Assembly (NCBI GenBank): GCA_052390115.1
Contig: JBQTHE010000102.1
Coordinates: 1 to 27,779 of the forward strand
Length of the DNA: 27,779 bases
Reading direction: 5' to 3'
Source of the DNA: GCA-003244245 sp052390115
Lineage (GTDB): Bacteria; Actinomycetota; Actinomycetes; Mycobacteriales; Pseudonocardiaceae
In this document: positions 21,788 to 27,779 of the stretch, piece by piece
Layout of the letters: every line of letters begins with the position of its first letter
Position numbering within the stretch: position 1 is the stretch's first letter
Notes under the pieces: model-generated
What the model was told of the DNA's origin: nothing
What the model saw: the letters and a program-made list of their open reading frames with translations, nothing else
Databases searched by the model: none
Position numbers and translations under genes: made by a program

Positions 21788-23602
21788 CTACACCGTCGAT
21801 TGACTCGGCGGGTTTTGCGGGTCGGGGGTGGGATCCGGGGTTGGGGTGGGGTCTGGGGTTGGGGTGGGGTCCGGGGTTGGGGTTGGGGTTGGGGTGGGGT
21901 CTGGGTCTGGGGTCGGGTCGGGCTCCGGGGTCGGGGTGGGGTCTGGAGTTGGGCTGGGCTCTGGGCTCGGTTTCGAAACCGGATCCGTCGGTGCCGGGGA
22001 GGCACCCTGCCCGTCCTGAGCACCCGAGGTGACGACTGCGGGCTGGCCGCCGGAGGTCACCGCTCGTGGTGTGGAAGCCTTGGTCTGGGCCACGTTGGTC
22101 GCTTTCTTCCCGTTGCCCCCGACGTCGGATGACCCGGCATCGTCCGTCACGGCGAGGCCACCGGAGTCGCCGGCCGCGACCGCGTCACCCGGTGGCGCGA
22201 CACTGGCCGGTGCGGCGTCGCTCGGACCGCCGGTGACAGAGCGCAGGCCATCCCCTGGCGCTGCGACGGCAAGCGCGATCAGGAGCACGCCGGAGAGCAC
22301 TCCGGCCCCGACGACGTGGCGCACGCGTCCGGTCAGGATCCTTCGTCGCCGGGACGCATCATCCTCGGTGGGCTCCTGGTCCTCGAGGGATCTGCGCTGG
22401 GTAGGAACCATCGGTGGCCGGTCGGGCGCGTGGCTGGGCTGGGACTCACGGCTCGTGAAGGACTCGGGGTCGATAACCGGTACTGCGATGGTCACGGTGG
22501 CCGTGGGAGCCGGTTGGGCCGGTGGAGCCACCGACAGGGCAGCGCCCAGCGCGATCGTGGTCTTGGGGTCGGCGTCCACCACGACCGGGCAGCCCAGCGC
22601 AGCGGACACCAGCTGGGACACCAGCGGGATCCGGGAGGATCCACCGACCAGCAGCACCGCCCCGAGATCCTCGGTACTCAGGTCGGCCGAGCGGATTGCC
22701 CGGGACAGCGAGTCGACGGTGTCATCGAGGGCCGGACGGATCATCTCCTCGAACTCGCTACGCACCAAACGGACGGGGGCGCTGGCCCCCGGTAGCAGCA
22801 CGGGGATGGACACCTCGGTGTCCGAGGAGAGTGCCTCCTTGGCCTCGATGCATTCCCGGCGCAACCGCGCCAGCCCGCTGAGCACGTTGGGGTCCTCGAC
22901 GTCGAGCGCGTCCCACTGTGTTGGATTCGAGTGGGCTGTGTGCGCCTGCACATGGGTGAATACGGCCTCGTCGAAGTCCGCGCCGCCGAGCTGCTCGAGA
23001 CCGTCGGCCGAGCCCAGCAGGGCGAAGCAACTCGCGCTGGTCTTGCGCACCACGGCCGCATCGAAGGTCCCGCCACCCAGGTCGTACACCGCGATCGTGG
23101 TACCCGCCTCGACTCGCTCCTGCGCGGCGTAACTGACCGCCGCGGCCTCGGGCTCCGCCAGGAAGGTCAGATCGTCCAGGCCGACCGCACTCAGCGCGCG
23201 AGACAACAGATCCTTCTTGTACGGACCCCAACCGGCCGGGTGGGTGATCGCGATCCGATCCGGGGCCCCGCCCTCACGCTCGGTGACCCGATCAACAACC
23301 CAGCGGACCATCATCGCCGCCAAGTCGTGTGCGGCGTAGGGCTGTCCACCCACGAGCAGCGGCGTGTCATCACCGATCCGGCGCTTGAACTCCCGGACCA
23401 CGCGGTCGGGGTCGGTCAGGGCGCGCCGCTCGGCGGCCTCACCGACGACCACGGAGCCATCCGCGCCCAGGAAGAGCACCGAGGGCACGGACTGCATCCG
23501 GCTACCCAGAGCAACGGCTTCGGCCTTGTCCTGCTCTTCCGCCCGCCAGATTGCGGCCGCCGTGAAGCTCGTCCCGACATCGACACCCAGTGCGTACCTC
23601 AC
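21788..23602 (-). CDS. Membrane-anchored Hsp70-like protein with Pro-rich tail
   Basis: A 604-aa actin/Hsp70-fold ATPase fused to a membrane anchor. Residues 1-358 form the ATPase domain: phosphate-1 GVDVGTSFT (6-14), phosphate-2 AVYDLGGGTFD (171-181), and adenosine LVGGSSRIP (318-326). The usual peptide-binding domain is absent. After a charged linker and RRRR (419-421 region) comes one transmembrane span (about 429-448), then an Ala/Gly/Ser stretch and a Pro/Thr/Asp/Glu-rich tail (about 543-599), likely outside the membrane. The start is GTG 23602 after AAGGG. It is divergent from a LuxR regulator, which probably controls it. Role unproven; such proteins are found in envelope-stress settings in actinobacteria. 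Confidence 0.9.
   Translation of the reverse strand: MRYALGVDVGTSFTAAAIWRAEEQDKAEAVALGSRMQSVPSVLFLGADGSVVVGEAAERRALTDPDRVVREFKRRIGDDTPLLVGGQPYAAHDLAAMMVRWVVDRVTEREGGAPDRIAITHPAGWGPYKKDLLSRALSAVGLDDLTFLAEPEAAAVSYAAQERVEAGTTIAVYDLGGGTFDAAVVRKTSASCFALLGSADGLEQLGGADFDEAVFTHVQAHTAHSNPTQWDALDVEDPNVLSGLARLRRECIEAKEALSSDTEVSIPVLLPGASAPVRLVRSEFEEMIRPALDDTVDSLSRAIRSADLSTEDLGAVLLVGGSSRIPLVSQLVSAALGCPVVVDADPKTTIALGAALSVAPPAQPAPTATVTIAVPVIDPESFTSRESQPSHAPDRPPMVPTQRRSLEDQEPTEDDASRRRRILTGRVRHVVGAGVLSGVLLIALAVAAPGDGLRSVTGGPSDAAPASVAPPGDAVAAGDSGGLAVTDDAGSSDVGGNGKKATNVAQTKASTPRAVTSGGQPAVVTSGAQDGQGASPAPTDPVSKPSPEPSPTPDPTPTPEPDPTPDPDPTPTPTPTPDPTPTPDPTPTPDPTPDPQNPPSQSTV
21826..21965 (+). repeat. G-rich low-complexity tract encoding the Hsp70 tail
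   Basis: The plus strand carries repeated GGGGTT, GGGGT and GGGGTCT units in short order, which encode the Pro-Thr/Pro-Asp tail on the minus strand. The G-runs of four with short loops fit the G-quadruplex pattern. The tract is prone to length change and assembly error. Confidence 0.8.
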
Positions 23603-23655
23603 CAGACCACGACCCTTCGATCACGGCTAAGGTCCCCACCGAATAGTGGTGCCGT

Positions 23656-23681
23656 GGCTGCTACATCGCTCCGTAGCAGCC
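23656..23681. promoter_or_regulatory. 9-bp inverted repeat in the Hsp70/LuxR divergent region
   Basis: GGCTGCTAC (23656-23664) and GTAGCAGCC (23673-23681) are exact complements with an 8-base loop. It lies 54 bases before the Hsp70-like start. It could be an operator for the neighbouring LuxR protein or a leader hairpin. The remainder of the 264-base gap contains a GTACGTAC palindrome (23833-23840). Confidence 0.45.
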
Positions 23682-23866
23682 GACTGTTAACTCCGATCAT
23701 GACCAGAAAGTCCCATTTGCCCAATGATCACGCTAAGTGACGGCTATCGAGCTGGGTGTGGCCGCCGCGAGTCCTGGTCGCGACATTCCGCAACGTAACG
23801 CGACGCGGCCCGGTACCGATGACGCGTTGGTAGTACGTACGAGAGCAATCTCTCCGAGAGGCCAGA

Positions 23867-26587
23867 ATGGGTCGTCCGCACTCCAGGCTCAGCGACGGGG
23901 CACCGCCAGATCTCGCGATCCCGTCAGCAGCCTGGATCTTTCGCCAGATCGCCGCCTCTCCTTCGGCCCCCCTCACCGCCGCGATAGTCGGTCCGGGAGG
24001 TACCGGGAAGTCGACGCTGCTCGACGCGCTGGCCCGCGAGTACCAGAAGGCTGGTGCCACGGTAGTGCGCGCCAGCTCCGCTGCTGGCCTGCGGCTCGAC
24101 ACGCTCGACCCGAACGGACCCGTTCTGGTCGACGACGCGCACCGGCTGGACCAGGCGGTACTCGAAGGGCTGCGCACATTCGCCGAGACAGAGACCGCCC
24201 GGCTGGTCGTCGCCTACCGGCCATGGCCGCGGTCTCGTGAGCTCTCGGCGCTTGGTGTGAGCCTGGCTCGCCGCCGATCGCCAGTGGTTGTGGGACACCT
24301 GGCTCGCGCGGCCGTAGGGGCCCGGATCGCGGGGCGGGTCGGATGCGCTCCCCCTGACCCGCTGATCGACCTGGTACTCGAGCAGACCGGCGGGCTGGGT
24401 TCGCTCGTCGATCTCGTCACCCAGGCACTCCAGGACACCGGCCGGTTCGATCCCCGGCGCCCCGAACAGTTCCGGCGCCCTGACCGGGTCAACGTCTCCG
24501 CGGGCTTGGCCGAACGGCTCCGCTACCAGCTGGAGGCACTCGATCCTGAGATCTACCAGCTGCTGCAGGCGATGGCCGTCGGTGCGGCTCTGGACGCCGA
24601 GTTACTGGGCCCGTTGCTCGACGCCGATCCGACCGCCCTGACCGACACGGTGGAAGCGGCGCTGGCAACCGGTCTGATCACCGGCGGAGGAGAGCTGATC
24701 CCCTTCATCCGCAACATCGTGCTGCGCTTGATGCCGATGCTGCGAAGCCGGGAGATGCAGCGGCGGCTGGCCACCATCCAGCTCGACCGGGGTGGGTCCG
24801 TGCTCGCTGCCGGCCGGCAGCTGCTGGGCACCGGCGCAAGCGGAACCCGGGTGGCTGCCGTCCTGGAGCAGGCCGGCGACGAGGCACTGCGGCAGTCCCC
24901 CGCGCTGGCCGCCGAGCTCTACGCAGGAACCATCGACGCTGGGGCCTCGCCGAAAGCACTGGCGGCCCGGCGCGCCCAGGCGGCCGCGCTTGCCGGCGAT
25001 CTCGATCAGGCGCTGAGGCTGGCCGACGAGGTCGTTTCGGATCCGTCCGCTCCGGATCGGGAGCGGGCGGTCGCGGTGGTCGCCGCAGTCCTCGCACATC
25101 GCGGGCTACCGGCGCACAGTGCACAGCTGTACTGCAGCCTGCCTGCCGATGCGGCGGGGGGTGCCGCGCTTGCGGTACCCGCCCTGATCGGAACCGGAGC
25201 ACTGGCGCAAGCCCGTGCGGTGCTCGACGCAGCGGATGCCGGCACTGCCCGGGGCGCCACCCTGATGGCCGGCGCGGAGCTCCTGATGGCACGCGGGATG
25301 CTCACCACCGTCACCGGGACATCCACTGCCGCGCTCTCGCAGCTGGCCAGGGCTACGGTGCTGCTGGAGCCGGCAGGCGAGACCGTGCTGCTGCCCGACA
25401 CGCCAGCGGCGCTGACCGCTGTGGTCGCACTGCAATGCGGTGAGCTGACGACCGCCGACTCCACGTTGCGGCGCGCCGTCGCCGCCAAGCTCGGCGGCCG
25501 TCCAGCGCATCCCCGGCACCTGCTGCTGCACGGGTGGATGGCGATGGTCCGCGGCAAGCTGGACGTCGCGCACCGCACGCTGGACCGGGCTGCTCGGCAG
25601 AACAGCCAGCTCGAACCGCGCGACGAGGTGGTCGCTGCTGCCCTGGCGGTGGGCCTGGCTCGGCGAGACGGCGATTCGGCCGCGCTGGGTTCGGCGTGGC
25701 GACGGGCTCGCGGCGCCCTCGTCCGGTACCCGATCGATCTCTACACGCTGCAGCCGCTGGGCGAGCTGGCCGTCGCCGCCGCGCGGTCCAGCGAGCTGGA
25801 GTCGGTCGCGCCGCACCTCAAGGAGGCCGAGAACCTGCTCGACAAGCTGGGCAACCCAGCGCTGTGGGCAGTGCCGCTGTACTGGTACGAGTTACAGACC
25901 GCCATCGTCGTCCAGCAACTCTCAGAAACCCAGCAGCTCACGGAAGCCCAACTCTCGGAAGCCCAACTCTCGGAAGCGCAGCGGCACGCGGCCAAACTGA
26001 CCGACGCCGCATCGAGCAGTCCCTACGCCGCTGTACTGGCGGCGGCTGCGAACAGCTGGCTGCAGGTGCTGTCCGGTGAGATCGATCCGGAGGCGGTGCA
26101 GGCTGCCGCACGGCGCCTGCACGGCGTCGGCCTGGCGTGGGACGCTGCCCAGCTCGCCAGTCAGGCTGCGACGCGGACCACCGATCGCCGCGTGATGGCG
26201 ACGTTGCTCACCTGCGCCCGCGCCCTGTACAGCAGCCTGCCCAGTGGCTCGGACAGCTCCTCCGGGTCGGCAGAGGAGTTGGACTCTGAGACCTGCTCGC
26301 AGGGTCGAAGCATGAGCGCAGCACCTGCCCAAACCAACGCCCCGTATCTGGTGACTGGCGCAGCAGCCGGCCGTGGACCGGTGGCGGCTCGATCGATCCT
26401 GAGTGAGCGGGAACTCGAGGTAGGCCAGCTCATCCTCGCCGGTCTGACCCACAAGCAGATCGGGGAGCGATTGTTCATCTCGGCCAAGACCGTCGAGCAT
26501 CACATGGCGAGAATCCGTCAGCGGCTCGGCGTCGGCAGCCGCAAGGAACTGTTCGACCAGCTGCGGTCACTGATCGAGACCTCATAA
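23867..26587 (+). CDS. Large ATPase/LuxR-type transcriptional regulator
   Basis: A 906-aa regulator of the LAL/STAND-like class. The N-terminal P-loop domain has GPGGTGKST (42-50) and Walker B VLVDDAH (86-92). A long Ala/Leu-rich helical middle (about 300-800) resembles TPR-like repeats. The C-terminal LuxR helix-turn-helix is LSERELEVGQLILAGLTHKQ, then ERLFISAKTVEHHMARI. ATG 23867 follows GAGAGG by 5 bases. A low-complexity insert near 686-705 repeats SEAQL. Divergent from an Hsp70-like gene, the arrangement recalls regulators of the iniBAC type in mycobacteria, but that comparison is by recall of size and class only. Confidence 0.9.
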   Translation: MGRPHSRLSDGAPPDLAIPSAAWIFRQIAASPSAPLTAAIVGPGGTGKSTLLDALAREYQKAGATVVRASSAAGLRLDTLDPNGPVLVDDAHRLDQAVLEGLRTFAETETARLVVAYRPWPRSRELSALGVSLARRRSPVVVGHLARAAVGARIAGRVGCAPPDPLIDLVLEQTGGLGSLVDLVTQALQDTGRFDPRRPEQFRRPDRVNVSAGLAERLRYQLEALDPEIYQLLQAMAVGAALDAELLGPLLDADPTALTDTVEAALATGLITGGGELIPFIRNIVLRLMPMLRSREMQRRLATIQLDRGGSVLAAGRQLLGTGASGTRVAAVLEQAGDEALRQSPALAAELYAGTIDAGASPKALAARRAQAAALAGDLDQALRLADEVVSDPSAPDRERAVAVVAAVLAHRGLPAHSAQLYCSLPADAAGGAALAVPALIGTGALAQARAVLDAADAGTARGATLMAGAELLMARGMLTTVTGTSTAALSQLARATVLLEPAGETVLLPDTPAALTAVVALQCGELTTADSTLRRAVAAKLGGRPAHPRHLLLHGWMAMVRGKLDVAHRTLDRAARQNSQLEPRDEVVAAALAVGLARRDGDSAALGSAWRRARGALVRYPIDLYTLQPLGELAVAAARSSELESVAPHLKEAENLLDKLGNPALWAVPLYWYELQTAIVVQQLSETQQLTEAQLSEAQLSEAQRHAAKLTDAASSSPYAAVLAAAANSWLQVLSGEIDPEAVQAAARRLHGVGLAWDAAQLASQAATRTTDRRVMATLLTCARALYSSLPSGSDSSSGSAEELDSETCSQGRSMSAAPAQTNAPYLVTGAAAGRGPVAARSILSERELEVGQLILAGLTHKQIGERLFISAKTVEHHMARIRQRLGVGSRKELFDQLRSLIETS
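25937..25981 (+). repeat. Three 15-bp tandem repeats inside the LuxR gene
   Basis: Three copies of a 15-base unit, CTCTCGGAAGCCCAA (25952-25966) with near-copies before and after, encode (L)(T/S)EAQ units. Copy-number change would keep the frame. Confidence 0.85.
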
Positions 26588-26681
26588 ATGGCGTTCTCCT
26601 CTTACCGGGCTGAGGTCAAGCCACGGGTGTCGGAGGAGCGCTTGCCAGGCGAGGTGCCAGGGGAACAGGTGAACGTAGTTG

Positions 26682-26964
26682 TCACCGGTGCCCAGCTTCC
26701 ACGAGGAGACCGAGTGGCAGTGTGTCGGAGATGCCGGCCGCCCACTTGGATAGCGAGTTGCAGGTGATCGGCGCGACCACCATGGCGTCGGCGGGGGGAA
26801 GCACGTCAGGAGCGTCGGGGTGCTTGTATCGGTGGCGCACGGTGTGGCCGATCTTGGCGGCGAGGATGCCGGCATCGATGAACTGGTAGCCGTTAGGACT
26901 GGCGATCACGCACACGTCCCACCCATCGCCTTGCGCAGAGGACTGGCTGGCCGTGGTCGTTCAT
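26682..26964 (-). pseudogene. Broken flavoprotein gene (HFCD/decarboxylase type)
   Basis: The frame from 26920 to 26682 reads GDGWDVCVIASPNGYQFID to VVAPITCNSLSKWAAGISDTLPLGLLVEA. This matches the flavin-binding family that includes phosphopantothenoylcysteine decarboxylase (Asn/Ser-rich VVAP motif present). Then it ends at a stop after VEAGHR. Upstream, ATG 26964 with GAGGC before it opens MNDHGQPVL in a different frame. Joining it to the conserved part needs a frameshift, and the N-terminal Rossmann start (normally ~35 residues) is missing. The C-terminal third is also absent or shifted; HLFPWHLAWQALLRHP appears in another frame after the stop. So the gene is inactive. Confidence 0.6.
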
Positions 26965-26977
26965 GGTCGCTGCCTCG

Positions 26978-27226
26978 TCAGAGTCGGATGCCGCACCAGA
27001 CGGCGAAGTGCGGGAGGCTGCCGGTGTATCGAGCATCCTGGGTGGCGAGAGTGTGCACAGTCTCACGGACTTGTGGGTGGTAGCGGGTGAGTTGGAGAGA
27101 TCCGCCGGGCTTGCTGCAACGAATCCAGTGTCCGCCGTCGATCTCCGTGGAGCAGCCAGGCTCGGGCGAGGTCGATCCAAGGGGTCGCTCACCGTGGTGC
27201 TGTGTTTGCTGCTCCGACTTGAGTGC
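26978..27226 (-). pseudogene. Start-less ORF fragment upstream of the broken flavoprotein
   Basis: An open minus-strand frame of 82 codons with no ATG, GTG or TTG in a usable place. Its second half is protein-like: GGHWIRCSKPGGSLQLTRYHP, then VHTLATQDARYTGSLPHFAVWCGIRL. It ends 13 bases before the ATG at 26964, as in a two-gene operon. The family is not recognised. I infer it is the 3' remnant of a gene once co-transcribed with the flavoprotein. Confidence 0.4.
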
Positions 27227-27229
27227 TCA

Positions 27230-27544
27230 GCGAGACCGAGCAAGACCGGGACGATGTCCAACTCGCTTCCTAGTTAGGCCCCGGCGTTCCCACCGCCTCC
27301 CCCACCAACGCCCCGTACTCCGTCGTCACTGTATGTCCAGTCAGCCGCTGAGGTGTACCGGGAGCAACTGGTGGAGCAGGGGCGTTACTGCCTGACGGCC
27401 GCACTGCTGCTGGCCGAGCAGTATGCGCAGGCGATCGGTGCACCTGTCGAGCTACGACCGCACAGTTCTTGCTCCCTGTTGACCTTTCGAGCGCGCTACG
27501 TCACGATAGTGGAACGTTCACGAAATTTCACACGGGGAGGCACG
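27230..27544 (+). other. Gap with a relict frame and possible promoter
   Basis: No intact gene is visible. From about 27323 the plus strand reads YVQSAAEVYREQLVEQGRYC then LTAALLLAEQYAQAIG in the frame of the next gene, protein-like but without a good start; the GTG at 27353 lacks a ribosome site. TTGACC (27479-27484) could be a -35 and GAACGTTC (27512-27519) is a perfect 8-bp palindrome ahead of the 27545 gene. Confidence 0.4.
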
Positions 27545-27775
27545 ATGCACGCTCGATTCCTCGGCAAAGACCCTGAGTCACATATTGACGGTTCGCCTAT
27601 GTTGTTCGCGACGGACCGGACGGACCGCAAGACTTACATCGCGCAGGGGTGGAGGGTGACCGACCCGCAAGCGCTCGCAGACGTAGGCCCTGTTCCTCCT
27701 CACGAGGGTTTGATTGAGATTCCAGAAGAGGTGTTGAAGTTCTACGTACGCCGCTACATGGAGGAGGGGCACTGA
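27545..27775 (+). CDS. 76-aa unknown actinobacterial protein
   Basis: MHARFLGKDPESHIDGSP opens a small soluble protein with YIAQGWRVTDP in the middle and IEIPEEVLKFYVRRYMEEG at the end. Small proteins with this pattern (FLGKDPES ... QGW.VTDPEAL ... VEIP) are common in actinobacteria near XRE regulators, but no function is known to me. ATG 27545 follows GGGGAGG (27534-27540) by 4 bases, which decides the start; the frame is open further upstream. No Cys or membrane segment is present. The next gene would begin past the right edge of the window. Confidence 0.8.
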   Translation: MHARFLGKDPESHIDGSPMLFATDRTDRKTYIAQGWRVTDPQALADVGPVPPHEGLIEIPEEVLKFYVRRYMEEGH

Positions 27776-27779
27776 GTCA

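Noticed and set aside
22029..23132. 367-codon plus-strand frame opposite the Hsp70-like gene
   Set aside because: Ser/Thr/Ala-rich with no motif; the minus strand encodes all Hsp70 ATPase signatures.

Overview
The window is high-GC DNA with dense coding, many 4-base stop/start overlaps and several GTG starts. Together with the gene families present (Actinobacteria-type hydrogenase accessory proteins, a membrane Hsp70 with a large LuxR regulator, a PspC-like small protein), this points to an actinobacterium. I cannot name a genus. The first ~100 bases are almost pure G/C homopolymer and look like a contig-edge artefact, which cuts off the 5' end of the first gene.

Region 1 (about 103-12199) is the distal half of a [NiFe]-hydrogenase locus, of the kind associated with actinobacterial high-affinity (group 1h) hydrogenases. 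In order on the plus strand: a DUF5947-type Cys-rich protein, a DUF6084-type protein, an unnamed 443-aa protein, a hydrogenase maturation protease, a 37-aa membrane miniprotein (DUF6893-like), hypC, hypD, hypE, a small unknown ORF, and a degenerate Cas4/RecB-like protein with four cysteines. An SDR oxidoreductase follows. Twin palindromes then separate this run from a minus-strand group (hypF and two small unknown ORFs). hypA-hypB diverge from hypF. The hydrogenase structural subunits must lie before the window. Together HypA-F build and insert the NiFe(CN)2CO centre and the protease finishes the large subunit. The unnamed proteins are candidates for assembly or electron-transfer roles.

Region 2 (12206-17964) holds a PspC-like membrane protein, an MFS exporter with a MerR-type promoter and what looks like a decayed divergent merR, an unusual tandem globin-fold (protoglobin-like) protein, an M24 peptidase and a small 5'-3' exonuclease.

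Region 3 (17949-21708) has a GMC flavin oxidoreductase divergent from a three-gene operon (ABC ATPase, ABC-2 permease, small XRE regulator), closed by a strong bidirectional terminator.

Region 4 (21788-26587) is a divergent pair: a membrane-anchored Hsp70-like protein with a Pro/Thr/Asp tail, encoded by G-rich low-complexity DNA, and a 906-aa ATPase/LuxR regulator.

Region 5 (26600-27779) is decaying accessory DNA: a broken flavoprotein gene, a start-less gene fragment in the same orientation, and an intact 76-aa unknown gene at the right edge.

The points most worth a second look are the nuclease-fold protein with a lost catalytic motif inside the hydrogenase operon, the tandem globin with a histidine ligand in only one half, the miniprotein gene nested out of frame in the protease gene, and the Hsp70/LuxR pair.
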